Of a stretch of DNA of 64,000 nucleotides, positions 33,796-42,535 are shown piece by piece (position 1 is the first letter of the stretch; every line of letters starts with the position of its first letter). The DNA comes from Lachnospiraceae bacterium (GTDB taxonomy: Bacteria > Bacillota > Clostridia > Lachnospirales > Lachnospiraceae). The translations under genes and the position numbers were made by a program. Where the stretch lies: positions 1 through 64,000 of the forward strand of contig JAAWBX010000036.1 in assembly GCA_022792885.1 (NCBI GenBank). Direction: 5' to 3'. The notes under the pieces were generated by a model that saw only the letters and a program-made list of their open reading frames with translations, was not told the DNA's origin and made no database searches.

Positions 33796-33832
33796 GATAA
33801 ATAAGTTTTCCGATGATAGAAGGAGGAAAATC

Positions 33833-34231
33833 ATGAGAATTACAAGCTTGGCCCACGTGGCTCTCTATACCAAAGATCTGGAGAAGTCCCTGGCTTTTTA
33901 CGAGAAGTTGGGAGGACGGTGTTATACCCGCGCGTCTTCCGAAAAATCTTCCGGCGTGAATCTCCTAGCCATGGTGCGGCTGGCGGGGTTTGATTTGGAA
34001 CTGATACAGCCCGGGGACGGAACCGAGATTCGTCCGGTCGAGGGCGCTTGGCCGCATGTCGCCCTGGAAGTGGAGCGGATTGAGGAAACCGTGGCGGAAC
34101 TCAGGGAAGCCGGCGTGGATACGTTCAGCACAGAGGTTCCCAACGAACTCCCGAATCTGTTCGGCGGCATCCGGAACATTTTCTTTTTTGGGCCGGACGG
34201 GGAGAAGATCGAACTGATCGAACATTTGTAA
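33833..34231 (+). CDS. VOC (glyoxalase-like) family protein
   Basis: A 132-residue single vicinal-oxygen-chelate domain protein. The two beta-alpha-beta-beta-beta modules are visible: ITSLAHVALYTKDLEKSLAFYEKLGG and AWPHVALEVERIEETVAELREAGV, with the C-terminal FFGPDGEKIELIEHL. Metal ligands His9, Glu57-like, His80-like and Glu129 are plausible. It resembles lactoylglutathione lyase-type proteins, but the substrate is not deducible. An AAGGAGG site precedes the ATG. leuS starts 24 bases downstream, probably in the same transcript. Confidence 0.88.
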   Translation: MRITSLAHVALYTKDLEKSLAFYEKLGGRCYTRASSEKSSGVNLLAMVRLAGFDLELIQPGDGTEIRPVEGAWPHVALEVERIEETVAELREAGVDTFSTEVPNELPNLFGGIRNIFFFGPDGEKIELIEHL

Positions 34232-34255
34232 ATCTTTTTTTCAGGAGGCGTGAAG

Positions 34256-36664
34256 ATGGCTATCCCATATAATCACAAAGAAATCGAAGCAAAATGGAGC
34301 AAAATCTGGGAAGAGCATCCCTTGAACGTGGACGACGGTAAAAAGCCGAAATATTATTGTCTGGACATGTTTCCGTATCCTTCCGGCAACGGCCTTCATG
34401 TGGGGCATTGGCGGGGGTATGTGATCAGCGACGTCTGGAGCCGTTACAAAATGCTGAAGGGCTATTATCTGATTCACCCTATGGGCTGGGATGCGTTCGG
34501 CTCTCCGGCCGAGAATTACGCGATTAAGACCGGTCAGCACCCGGCTGTCAGCACGGCGGCGAATATTGAGAATATGAAACGCCAGATCAGCGTTATTTCC
34601 GATCTCTACGACTGGGATCGCGAAGTGAATACGACGGATCCGGCCTATTATAAATGGACGCAGTGGATCTTTGTCCAGATGTTTAAGAAGGGCCTGGCTT
34701 ACGAGAAGGAGATGCCGATCAACTGGTGTCCGTCCTGTAAGACCGGAATTTCGAACGAAGATGTGGTGAACGGCTGCTGCGAGCGCTGCGGGACGCCGGT
34801 GACGAAGAAGAATATGCGTCAGTGGATGCTGAAGATCACCGAATACGGGGATCGTCTTCTGGAAGATCTGGACAAGCTGGAGTGGCCGGAAAAAGTCAAG
34901 AAGATGCAGACCGACTGGATCGGACGTTCTTACGGCGCGGAGGTAGATTTTCCGGTAGACGGGAGGGATGAGAAACTGACCGTTTACACGACCCGGCCGG
35001 ATACCCTGTACGGGGCTACTTTTATGGTAATGGCGCCGGAACTTCCTTTAAGCAGAGAACTGGCTACGCCGGAGCAGAAGGAGGTCGTGGAAGCCTATAT
35101 CGAAAAGACTTCCATGAAATCCGCCGTGGACCGGATGCAGGATAAGGAAAAGACGGGGGTTTTCACGGGAAGTTACTGTATCAATCCGATGAGCGGTAAG
35201 AAAGTTCCCATCTGGTTGTCGGATTATGTTTTGTCGGATTATGGTACGGGCTGTATTATGTGCGTGCCGGCGCATGACGAGCGCGACTTTGATTTTGCGA
35301 AGAGGTTCGGACTTCCGATCGTTCCTGTGATCTCTCCGGACGGTGAGGAACGCGAACTGACCGAAGCCTATACTGGCGGCGGGATCGTGATCAATTCCGG
35401 AGACTGGAACGGGAGAAAGTCGGAAGAGCTGAAGAGAGAGGCTCCTCATATCCTGGAGGAGAAGGGGATCGGTCACAAGAAGAAGAATTTTAAACTGCGC
35501 GACTGGGTGTTCGCCAGACAGCGCTACTGGGGGGAGCCAATTCCGATCGTACACTGTCCGGACTGCGGCTGCGTGCCGGTTCCGGAGGAGGAGCTACCGC
35601 TGCTTCTGCCCGAGGTGGAATCTTATCAGCCGACGGGCACCGGCGAATCGCCTCTGGCTGCGATCGAGAGTTGGGTGAATACGACCTGTCCGGTATGTGG
35701 GAAGCCGGCGAGAAGGGAGACCAATACCATGCCTCAGTGGGCCGGGTCTTCCTGGTATTTCCTGCGCTATGTGGACAGTAAAAACGAGAAAGAACTGGTG
35801 AGCCGGGAGAAGGCGGATAAATATCTGCCGGTGGATATGTATATCGGAGGCGTGGAACATGCGGTCCTTCACCTGTTGTATTCCCGATTCTATACGAAGT
35901 TTTTGTATGACATCGGCGTCGTGGATTTTGACGAGCCGTTCCATAAGCTGTTTAATCAGGGAATGATCACCGGGAAAAACGGTATTAAGATGAGCAAGTC
36001 CAAGGGCAACGTGATTTCCCCGGACGATCTGGTGAGGGATTACGGCTGTGATTCGCTGCGTATGTACGAGCTGTTTGTAGGGCCGCCGGAGCAGGAATCC
36101 GAATGGGATGACAGAGGGATCGACGGCGTGCGCCGGTTCTTAAGCCGTTTCTGGACGCTGGCTTTGGACAGCATCAAGGCGGATGTGCCTCAGACGAAGG
36201 AGATGTTAAAACTCCGCCATAAGATGATCTATGAGATCACAAACCGCCTGGAAGCTTTCAGCCTGAATACGGTGGTCAGCGGTTTTATGGAATATAACAA
36301 CAAATTTATGGATTTGGCGAAAAAAACCGGGGGGATCGACAAAGAGACGATCGGTGTGTTTGCAGTCCTGCTGGCGCCTTTCGCGCCTCATATTGCGGAG
36401 GAGGTTTGGCAGAGACTTTCCCATACCGAGAGCATCTACAAGGAAGCATGGCCTGAATGGGATGAGGCGATGCTTCAGGACGACGTGAAGGAGATCGCGG
36501 TTCAGGTAAACGGGAAGACCCGTACCGTGATTGCGCTGCCGGCGGATATTTCAAAGGAAGAAGCCGTAGCGGCCGGCCGGGAAGCCGTGGCGGCGAAGTT
36601 AACCGGCACGGTAGTAAAAGAGATTTATGTGCCGGGTCGCATCATCAACCTGGTCGTGAAATAG
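34256..36664 (+). CDS. leuS: Leucyl-tRNA synthetase
   Basis: Charges tRNA(Leu). 802 residues. The HIGH motif is HVGH at 48-51 and KMSKS is at 578-582. The editing (CP1) domain lies between, with TTRPDTLYGATFMVMAPE and GTGCIMCVPAHDERD. The zinc-type cysteines CPSC/CERC near 160 and CPDC are visible. ATG 34256 follows AGGAGG; a GTG two codons earlier overlaps that site. The leader is too short for a T-box. Confidence 0.98.
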   Translation: MAIPYNHKEIEAKWSKIWEEHPLNVDDGKKPKYYCLDMFPYPSGNGLHVGHWRGYVISDVWSRYKMLKGYYLIHPMGWDAFGSPAENYAIKTGQHPAVSTAANIENMKRQISVISDLYDWDREVNTTDPAYYKWTQWIFVQMFKKGLAYEKEMPINWCPSCKTGISNEDVVNGCCERCGTPVTKKNMRQWMLKITEYGDRLLEDLDKLEWPEKVKKMQTDWIGRSYGAEVDFPVDGRDEKLTVYTTRPDTLYGATFMVMAPELPLSRELATPEQKEVVEAYIEKTSMKSAVDRMQDKEKTGVFTGSYCINPMSGKKVPIWLSDYVLSDYGTGCIMCVPAHDERDFDFAKRFGLPIVPVISPDGEERELTEAYTGGGIVINSGDWNGRKSEELKREAPHILEEKGIGHKKKNFKLRDWVFARQRYWGEPIPIVHCPDCGCVPVPEEELPLLLPEVESYQPTGTGESPLAAIESWVNTTCPVCGKPARRETNTMPQWAGSSWYFLRYVDSKNEKELVSREKADKYLPVDMYIGGVEHAVLHLLYSRFYTKFLYDIGVVDFDEPFHKLFNQGMITGKNGIKMSKSKGNVISPDDLVRDYGCDSLRMYELFVGPPEQESEWDDRGIDGVRRFLSRFWTLALDSIKADVPQTKEMLKLRHKMIYEITNRLEAFSLNTVVSGFMEYNNKFMDLAKKTGGIDKETIGVFAVLLAPFAPHIAEEVWQRLSHTESIYKEAWPEWDEAMLQDDVKEIAVQVNGKTRTVIALPADISKEEAVAAGREAVAAKLTGTVVKEIYVPGRIINLVVK

Positions 36665-36677
36665 GGTTAAAAAACGG

Positions 36678-36710
36678 GGAGACGGTCCCGGAAGGGTCCG
36701 CCTCCTTTTT
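36678..36710. terminator. Bidirectional terminator between leuS and the 223-residue gene
   Basis: GGAGACGGTCCC (36678-36689) pairs with GGGTCCGCCTCC (36694-36705) with two mismatches on a GGAA loop. Five T residues follow on the plus strand and six on the minus strand. Confidence 0.75.
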
Positions 36711-36711
36711 G

Positions 36712-37383
36712 TTATTTTTCGGATTTCCGGTTGTTTTCCATCATCCGCACCATCTGGCGTATCATGTCGATCCGGCCTTGTTCTTCCGGCGACATGTGCT
36801 GTCGGAGGACTTTTAAAATCAGGTCGGTTTCCGCATCGGTGAAATTCAGCCCCTGTTCGCCGGACTTCGCCATCAGGGACATGAGAAAGGACATCAGGGT
36901 GTCCGGCGTCTGTCCGTTTACGTTTTTCGCCATATCCATCAGAAGGGACAACTTTTTCGGATCCATCTGCCGTAAGGACGGGTCGTTGTTCCAGCTTTGC
37001 GTTTCCAATTTGTCTTCCTCCTCTTTTTCCGGTTCGTTTTCCTTTTGCATGGCTTCCATCTGCCGGTAAAGATTCATGGCCTGCACGAAATTTTTGGCAA
37101 ATTCGATCTGGCTTCTATCTTCCGGACTCCCATATTTTTTGATTTCATCCAGGACGCCGAAAGGGCCGGGCGGCGGTTCTTTGACCTCGCAGATACTCAA
37201 GATTTCTTCCGGATTATCAAACAGGCGTAAAGTCGTCTGAAATTCGAACCATTTTGTTAAGATGGCGGCGAAGCGCTGTCCTTCGGGGGGCAGGTAGGGA
37301 AGCGACGCTTTCAGCATCTGCAGCCGCGGATTGCCGACCCGGCTGTCCAGTTCCGTTGTTTTCAGTGTTTCTTCTGGATTCAT
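36712..37383 (-). CDS. Uncharacterised 223-residue acidic protein
   Basis: Not recognised. A soluble, helical protein with no signal peptide. The middle (about 105-130) is a charged, Glu/Lys-rich coiled-coil-like stretch (RQMEAMQKENEPEKEEEDKLETQ). The C-terminal third is Met-rich and helical (LSLLMDMAKNV, LMSFLMSLMAKSGEQG, IDMIRQMVRMMENNRKSEK). It lies next to other small lineage-specific genes. The shape is reminiscent of structural or scaffold proteins, but no function can be assigned. Confidence 0.8.
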   Translation of the reverse strand: MNPEETLKTTELDSRVGNPRLQMLKASLPYLPPEGQRFAAILTKWFEFQTTLRLFDNPEEILSICEVKEPPPGPFGVLDEIKKYGSPEDRSQIEFAKNFVQAMNLYRQMEAMQKENEPEKEEEDKLETQSWNNDPSLRQMDPKKLSLLMDMAKNVNGQTPDTLMSFLMSLMAKSGEQGLNFTDAETDLILKVLRQHMSPEEQGRIDMIRQMVRMMENNRKSEK

Positions 37384-37473
37384 AAAGTTACCCGGCTTTT
37401 TTCTATTATTTTATGGGAGAAGGGTTCAAAAAATGCATATGATACAATATCAGACGAAAAAAAGGAGACAGTT

Positions 37474-37611
37474 ATGTACCAGAAATTGATTATAGAAGGA
37501 AACACGGTTTATGAAATTGATGAGGAATGCGCCTGCCGCAGGGAACGGGAGCGGAAGGAGAAGGAGGCGGAAGAAGAGAAAAAATATAAAAAAGAAAGAG
37601 GCGGCCGTTAA
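37474..37611 (+). CDS. 45-residue charged small protein
   Basis: A short reading frame starting MYQKLIIEGNTVYEIDEECA. The second half is almost only Arg, Lys and Glu (residues 22-42). An AAGGAG site at 37463-37468 lies at proper spacing and an extended -10-like TGATACAAT sits upstream at 37440-37449. Two cysteines (19 and 21) form a CAC motif. Its last codons and the stop overlap the terminator hairpin of the convergent Cys-rich gene. Function unknown; translation is likely but unproved. Confidence 0.6.
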   Translation: MYQKLIIEGNTVYEIDEECACRRERERKEKEAEEEKKYKKERGGR

Positions 37612-37618
37612 GGCCGCC
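37598..37618 (-). terminator. Terminator of the Cys-rich gene
   Basis: GGCGGCC (37600-37606) and GGCCGCC (37612-37618) form a stem on a five-base loop. On the minus strand it is followed by a T-rich stretch (CTTTCTTTTTTAT). Confidence 0.7.
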
Positions 37619-37635
37619 CCTCGCTATGATGGGAA

Positions 37636-37866
37636 TTAGCACCCGCAGCCGCCAAAGAAACTGCCGTTGCCGCAGAAGCAGCTTAAGAGCAGGATCCAGA
37701 GCAGGCAGTTGCAGCTGTCGCCGCCGCCGCAGTTATCGCCGCCGAACCAGCCTCCGTTCCCGCAGAATGCCAGGATCAGGATCAGGAACAGGCAGTTGTT
37801 TCCGCCTCCACACCCACAGTTGGCGCTGCATCCGCCACCGCAATTCGTTGCCGCTAAATCACTCAT
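37636..37866 (-). CDS. 76-residue Cys/Gly-rich protein with internal repeat
   Basis: 13 cysteines and about 20 glycines in 76 residues. Two similar halves each have a hydrophobic run then a Gly/Cys turn: CLFLILILAFCGNGGWFGG (25-43) and CLLWILLLSCFCGNGSFFGG (54-73). A clear GGAGG site precedes the ATG. Similar clostridial proteins are often named high-cysteine or chorion-like proteins without experimental support. A spore coat or envelope role is a guess. There is no signal peptide and no known metal site. Confidence 0.8.
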   Translation of the reverse strand: MSDLAATNCGGGCSANCGCGGGNNCLFLILILAFCGNGGWFGGDNCGGGDSCNCLLWILLLSCFCGNGSFFGGCGC

Positions 37867-38003
37867 GATAGTTCCTCCAAATTTTGATTACACTAAATGA
37901 TATGTGCGGTTTTCAAAATTGTTACCATTGCAATTTTTTTTGAGAATGTTATGATTAAGATACCGTCGCTTTACAAGTGACGGTAAAGAAAGGTGAGAAG
38001 AGG

Positions 38004-38549
38004 ATGAATGCTTGGAAACATTTTAAGACGATAACCCGCCATAAATTTTTGGTCATGAAAGGCTGTTTTCAGGTCGGCCTGTATAAGCAGGGGATTTTGC
38101 ACGACCTGTCCAAATATTCCCCGGAAGAATTTTTCGTGGGCTGTAAATATTATCAGGGAATGCGCAGCCCGAACGCCGCCGAGCGGGAGGTGCTTGGTTA
38201 TTCTACGGCCTGGATGCATCACAAGGGACGTAATAAGCATCATTACGAGTATTGGACCGATATTGATATGAAAAACGGAGGGCGAATGACGGGCGTGCCG
38301 ATGCCGCCGGAGTATATCGCGGAGATGCTTATGGACCGAATCGCCGCTTCGAAGGTTTATCAGGGCGATCGATATACGGATGCCAGCCCTCTGGCGTATT
38401 ACAACCGTTCCAAAGAAAGAAACTTTATGCATCCGAAGACAAGGAAGACGCTGGAAAAACTTTTGAAGATGCTGGCAAGGGACGGGGAGAAAAAGACGTT
38501 TGCTTATATTCGAAGGAAACTGCTCCGGACGCGTCGACCGGAATTTTAA
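38004..38549 (+). CDS. DUF5662 family protein
   Basis: A 181-residue protein whose core HKFLVMKGCFQVGLYKQGILHDLSKYSPEEF, with later WMHHKGRNKHHYEYW, matches the DUF5662 family common in gut Clostridia. The HD and HHxxxxxHH histidine groups look like a metal site, so a hydrolase is conceivable; no activity is known to me. ATG 38004 follows GAAGAGG; a start at 37977 is in frame but lacks a ribosome site. The C-terminus is strongly basic. Confidence 0.82.
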   Translation: MNAWKHFKTITRHKFLVMKGCFQVGLYKQGILHDLSKYSPEEFFVGCKYYQGMRSPNAAEREVLGYSTAWMHHKGRNKHHYEYWTDIDMKNGGRMTGVPMPPEYIAEMLMDRIAASKVYQGDRYTDASPLAYYNRSKERNFMHPKTRKTLEKLLKMLARDGEKKTFAYIRRKLLRTRRPEF

Positions 38550-38590
38550 TGAAATTTCTGTGAAAAACCGTTTGGCGTGAAAAGGATGTG

Positions 38591-38658
38591 GTATACTCTG
38601 TAAAACGCCGAATGGCGATACGGGGCACCCGGAGGGTGTACTCTGTAAAATGCCGAAG
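38591..38658 (+). repeat. Second copy of the dispersed 45/46-base repeat
   Basis: One full 45-base unit (GTATACTCTG...) plus a partial second unit starting GTGTACTCTG at 38637. The block GGCGATACGGGGCACCCGGA is identical to the reverse complement of the repeat at 1-92. It lies directly upstream of a response-regulator gene. The unit start GTATACT includes an extended -10-like TGGTATACT, so the repeat may carry or overlap that gene's promoter. Confidence 0.85.
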
Positions 38659-38699
38659 GTTCTGTGCATTTGAGCGTGTGTGAGGAAAGAGGTGTCTTT

Positions 38700-39377
38700 A
38701 TGGAGCGAGTCAAGATCCTGATCGCGGACGACGAGAGCCGCATGCGAAAATTGATCCGGGATTTTTTTGTCGTGAAGAATTTTACGGTGCTGGAAGCGGA
38801 GAACGGGGAACAGGCCGTGGATATTTTTTTTGAGAACAAAGATATTTCTCTGGTGATTCTGGATGTAATGATGCCGGTGACGGACGGTTATCAGGCCTGC
38901 CGGACAATCCGGGAGTATTCGAAAGTGCCGATCGTCATGCTGACGGCAAGGGGCGAAGAGAGGGATGAGCTCCAGGGGTTTGACTGCGGCGCGGACGAAT
39001 ATATTTCAAAGCCTTTCAGCCCGAAGATCCTGGTAGCCAGGGTGGAGGCTCTTCTCAGGCGGACGAACACGGCTCAGAGCGATGTTCTGGAGGCCGGTGG
39101 GATTCTGGTGGATAAATCGGCTCACGAGACGCGGATCGACGGCGAGAGAGTGGATTTGAGCTATAAAGAATTTGAACTTTTGTGCTATTTTCTTGAGAAT
39201 CGCGGGATCGCCTTGTCGCGGGAGCGGATTCTGAATCATGTCTGGAATTACGATTATTTCGGGGATGCCAGAACCATCGACACTCATGTGAAAAAACTGA
39301 GAAGCAAGATGGGGGCGAAAGGGGATCAGATCAAGACGATCTGGGGCGTCGGATATAAATTCGAGGTAGATTCATGA
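38700..39377 (+). CDS. OmpR-family response regulator
   Basis: A 225-residue regulator. The receiver domain (1-120) has the phospho-acceptor Asp55 in VILDVMMPVTDG, acidic pocket DDE at 10-12, and Lys in YISKPFSPKILVARVEALLRR. The C-terminal winged helix (about 130-225) has VDLSYKEFELLCYFLENRG and HVWNYDYFGDARTIDTHVKKLRSKMG. It overlaps the kinase gene by 4 bases. The target genes are not evident; it may autoregulate from the repeat region. Confidence 0.95.
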   Translation: MERVKILIADDESRMRKLIRDFFVVKNFTVLEAENGEQAVDIFFENKDISLVILDVMMPVTDGYQACRTIREYSKVPIVMLTARGEERDELQGFDCGADEYISKPFSPKILVARVEALLRRTNTAQSDVLEAGGILVDKSAHETRIDGERVDLSYKEFELLCYFLENRGIALSRERILNHVWNYDYFGDARTIDTHVKKLRSKMGAKGDQIKTIWGVGYKFEVDS

Positions 39378-40915
39378 AAATTTCTTTGCGGGCCCGTTAT
39401 ACCCTGATTCTGGCGCTTTTATTGGGATCGGTTATCGCGGCGCTTGTTTTCGTGAACAGTCGGTACCTGGGGCGGTTTTATCTGGCGGAAAAGCAGAAAA
39501 CCATGGAGGAAGTCTACGCGAGGCTGGATCAGTTGGTACGGTCCGAGGTCGGGGACAGGAAGAGGGAAGAGCTGATTCGGATCAGCGAAACCTACAATAT
39601 CAGCCTGGTGATCATGCAGGACGACGAACCGGCTCTGATCATCAGCCGGGAACCGGAACGTTTAAGAGACCGTCTGGCAAAGTATGTTTACGGAAGTATC
39701 GTCGGCCTGGATCTTCTACCGGATCCGGAAAAAGAGAACGTTTCCTATGAGGAGGCGGAGGCGGCAGAAAAACTGCGCAGAATGATTATCGGAGATCGAA
39801 TTGCCCAGAGGGAGCGTTATCGGGTCTACAAGGCGTATGATCCGAGTTCCAACAGTTATTATCTGGAGCTTTGGGGATATCTTTCCAACAATTATATTTT
39901 TCTGATGCAGACGCCCTTGATGGAGATTACGGAAAACGTAAAGATATCCAATCAATTTTATCTGTGCGTCGGGCTTGCGGCGATTTTCGTCGGCGCCGTT
40001 CTCATGTACGTGACGGCCGGCCGGCTTACCTTCCCGATCCGCCGTCTTTCCGGGATTGCCGAGCGGGTCAGCCGGTTGGATTTTACGGCCCGCTATGAGG
40101 GAAGAGACAGCGATGAGATCGGCCGCCTGGGAAACAGTATGAACCGGATGTCCGAACAGTTGGAAAAAACGATCTCGGAATTGAAAACGGCCAATCTGGA
40201 ATTGAAGCAGGATTTGGAGCGGAGAAGCCGGATGGACGAAATGCGCAACGAGTTTATTGCCGGGGTTTCCCATGAACTGAAGACGCCGATTTCCCTGATT
40301 CAAGGTTACGCGGAAGGGCTGAAGGAAGGCGTCAGCCAGGATCCGGAGAGCATGGCGTTTTACTGCGAGGTCATTCTGGACGAAGCCGGGCGGATGAACC
40401 GGATGGTGAGAAAGCTTCTGACGCTGAATCAGATCGAATTTGGCGGGGAAGCGCCGGTTATCGCGCGGTTTGAGGTGACGGCTTTGATCGGGGGGCTTTT
40501 GCAGGGATATCAAAGAGTCGTTGAGCAAAACGGGATCCGGGTGGTTTTTGAGAAGACGGATACCTATGTCTGGGGCGACGAGTTTATGATAGAGGAAGTC
40601 CTGGGCAATTATCTGAGCAATGCGTTTCATTATGTGAAAGACGAAAAGAGAATTGAGATTCGGATCGAACGAAGGGAGGGCCAGGTGCGGATCTCGGTCT
40701 TTAATACGGGAGATCTTCTTTCTGAGGAAGCCAGGAAACAGGTGTGGCAGAAATTTTATAAAGTGGACAAGGCCCGTTCCCGGGAGTACGGCGGAAACGG
40801 CATCGGTCTTTCCATTGTAAAAGCCATCATGGATAAACACGGAAAACCCTGCGGCGTGCGAAACGAAGAGGACGGCGTGGCGTTTTGGATAGAATTGGAT
40901 GGCGAATTGAATTGA
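39374..40915 (+). CDS. Sensor histidine kinase
   Basis: A 513-residue membrane kinase. TM1 is about 9-28, an extracellular sensor 29-194, TM2 about 195-215, and HAMP 215-268. HisKA has the phospho-acceptor His300 in IAGVSHELKTPISLIQGYAEGLKEG. The ATPase domain shows NYLSNAFHY, VFNTGD and GNGIGLSIVKAIMDKHGK. The sensor domain is not a recognised fold. The pair resembles envelope-stress systems, but the signal is unknown. The stop lies in the -35 of the hisH promoter. Confidence 0.95.
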   Translation: MKISLRARYTLILALLLGSVIAALVFVNSRYLGRFYLAEKQKTMEEVYARLDQLVRSEVGDRKREELIRISETYNISLVIMQDDEPALIISREPERLRDRLAKYVYGSIVGLDLLPDPEKENVSYEEAEAAEKLRRMIIGDRIAQRERYRVYKAYDPSSNSYYLELWGYLSNNYIFLMQTPLMEITENVKISNQFYLCVGLAAIFVGAVLMYVTAGRLTFPIRRLSGIAERVSRLDFTARYEGRDSDEIGRLGNSMNRMSEQLEKTISELKTANLELKQDLERRSRMDEMRNEFIAGVSHELKTPISLIQGYAEGLKEGVSQDPESMAFYCEVILDEAGRMNRMVRKLLTLNQIEFGGEAPVIARFEVTALIGGLLQGYQRVVEQNGIRVVFEKTDTYVWGDEFMIEEVLGNYLSNAFHYVKDEKRIEIRIERREGQVRISVFNTGDLLSEEARKQVWQKFYKVDKARSREYGGNGIGLSIVKAIMDKHGKPCGVRNEEDGVAFWIELDGELN

Positions 40916-40941
40916 CAAAATACGACGGCTTATGGTAAGAT
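40912..40941 (+). promoter_or_regulatory. hisHF promoter
   Basis: TTGACA (40912-40917) and TAAGAT (40936-40941), spacer 18. The -35 contains the histidine-kinase stop codon. Confidence 0.65.
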
Positions 40942-40981
40942 AAACGTGTACATAAGATAAATCTTACCCAAGATGAATGTC

Positions 40982-41092
40982 ACAAAAGAGGAATATTACA
41001 AAAGAAGATTGTTACGAGAGAGACTCCTTACAAAAGAAAAATTTGTCGGGTACAAAAGAGGACGCGAAGGGCATCTTGAGAAAGATGCCCTT
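40982..41092 (+). promoter_or_regulatory. hisH leader with four ACAAAAGA repeats and a perfect hairpin
   Basis: ACAAAAGA occurs at 40982, 40998, 41030 and 41052. They are followed by a perfect 11-base hairpin, AAGGGCATCTT (41067-41077) with AAGATGCCCTT (41082-41092), on a GAGA loop. No T run follows the hairpin and no His-codon leader peptide is evident. The arrangement suggests RNA-level control of hisH, but the mechanism is unknown. Confidence 0.5.
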
Positions 41093-41123
41093 AACTCTTA
41101 GACTTATAAGGAAAATTTTGGAA

Positions 41124-41729
41124 ATGATAGCAATTATTGACTATGACGCGGGGAATATTAAGAGCGTGGAGAAGGCCTGCCTGGCTTTGGGGGAAAAGCC
41201 GGTGGTTTCCCGGGAGCCGGAGGTCCTTAGACGGGCGGATCGGATCATTCTGCCGGGGGTCGGGGCTTTCGGGGACGCTATGAAAAAGCTGGAACAGTAC
41301 GGGCTGATTCCGGTTATCCGCGAGGCTGCCGCTTCCGGCAGGCCGTTTCTGGGTATCTGCCTGGGATTGCAGTTGATGTTTGAGTCCAGCGAGGAGAGTC
41401 CGGGCGTGGAAGGGCTTGGGCTTCTGCCGGGGCATATCCGGAAGATTCCCTCGGGAGGAGGGCGGAAGATTCCGCATATGGGCTGGAATTCTCTGGAGAT
41501 ATCGGCGGACAGCCGGCTTTTTTCGGGCGTGTCTTCCGGTTCTTTCGTTTATTTTGTTCATTCGTATTATCTGCCGGCGGAGGAAGCGGATCTGACGGGA
41601 GCCGTGACGGATTACGGGGTGAGAATCCGGGCGGCGGCGGAACGCGGGAATCTGTTCGCCTGTCAGTTTCATCCGGAGAAAAGCAGCCGGGTCGGACGGC
41701 GGATACTGAAGAATTTTCTGGAATTGTAG
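41124..41729 (+). CDS. hisH: Imidazole glycerol phosphate synthase glutaminase subunit
   Basis: Supplies ammonia to HisF in histidine and AICAR synthesis. 201 residues. Nucleophile Cys79 in [18 protein letters not shown]; the His-Glu pair is in [11 protein letters not shown]; the N-terminus [18 protein letters not shown] is typical. The frame is open for 49 codons upstream through the repeat leader, but ATG 41124 gives the family N-terminus. Its ribosome site is weak. It lies 10 bases before hisF; the rest of the his operon is not in the window. Confidence 0.95.
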   Translation: MIAIIDYDAGNIKSVEKACLALGEKPVVSREPEVLRRADRIILPGVGAFGDAMKKLEQYGLIPVIREAAASGRPFLGICLGLQLMFESSEESPGVEGLGLLPGHIRKIPSGGGRKIPHMGWNSLEISADSRLFSGVSSGSFVYFVHSYYLPAEEADLTGAVTDYGVRIRAAAERGNLFACQFHPEKSSRVGRRILKNFLEL

Positions 41730-41739
41730 GAGCGGGCAT

Positions 41740-42504
41740 ATGCATACGAAGCGAATTATTCCCTGTCTGGATGTGAAAGACGGACGGGTCGTAAAAGGCG
41801 TGAATTTTGTCGATCTGAAGGATGCCGGCGATCCGGTGGAGATTGCCGCCGCCTATGACCGTGCGGGCGCCGACGAACTGGTTTTTCTGGATATTACCGC
41901 GTCTTCCGACGATCGGAAGACCGTGGTGGATATGGTGCGCCGGGTGGCGGAAAAGGTGTTTATTCCTTTTACCGTGGGCGGAGGAATCCGCACGGTGGAG
42001 GATTTTCGCGAACTTTTGCGGGAGGGGGCGGATAAAATATCCGTCAATTCCGCCGCGATCCGGGATCCCTTTCTGATCTCGCGGGCGGCGGACAAATTTG
42101 GAAGTCAGTGTGTGGTGGTGGCGATCGACGCCAGAAGGCAACCCGGTAAAAATTCCTGGCATATCTATAAGAACGGCGGTCGGATCGATACGGGAATCGA
42201 CGCGCTGGAGTGGGCGGGCCGGGTGTGCGAGCTGGGCGCCGGCGAGATTCTGCTCACGAGTATGGACTGCGACGGGACGAAGGCCGGTTACGATATGGAA
42301 TTGACCCGCGCGGTGGCGGAAGCGGTTCCGGTTCCTGTGATCGCTTCCGGCGGCGCGGGGAGGCGAGAGCATTTTTATGACGTGCTGACCGACGGGGGCG
42401 CCGACGCGGCGCTGGCGGCGTCCCTGTTTCATTACAAGGAACTGGAGATCCGGGAGTTGAAGCGTTACCTGGTCGATAAAGGGCTTTTCGTCCGTCCGGC
42501 GTAA
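41740..42504 (+). CDS. hisF: Imidazole glycerol phosphate synthase cyclase subunit
   Basis: Closes the imidazole ring and releases AICAR. 254-residue TIM barrel. Catalytic Asp11 in [15 protein letters not shown] and the second catalytic Asp near 130 in [16 protein letters not shown] and [14 protein letters not shown] are the phosphate-binding loops. It is paired with hisH, 10 bases upstream. No further his gene follows. Confidence 0.97.
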   Translation: MHTKRIIPCLDVKDGRVVKGVNFVDLKDAGDPVEIAAAYDRAGADELVFLDITASSDDRKTVVDMVRRVAEKVFIPFTVGGGIRTVEDFRELLREGADKISVNSAAIRDPFLISRAADKFGSQCVVVAIDARRQPGKNSWHIYKNGGRIDTGIDALEWAGRVCELGAGEILLTSMDCDGTKAGYDMELTRAVAEAVPVPVIASGGAGRREHFYDVLTDGGADAALAASLFHYKELEIRELKRYLVDKGLFVRPA

Positions 42505-42535
42505 GAAGAGGGGGAGGAGAACCCGATTTCAGATC

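Noticed and set aside
40977-41123. 49-codon N-terminal extension of hisH
   Set aside because: Upstream of the conserved HisH start the residues match nothing expected and the DNA holds the repeated ACAAAAGA motif and a hairpin, so it is better read as leader.
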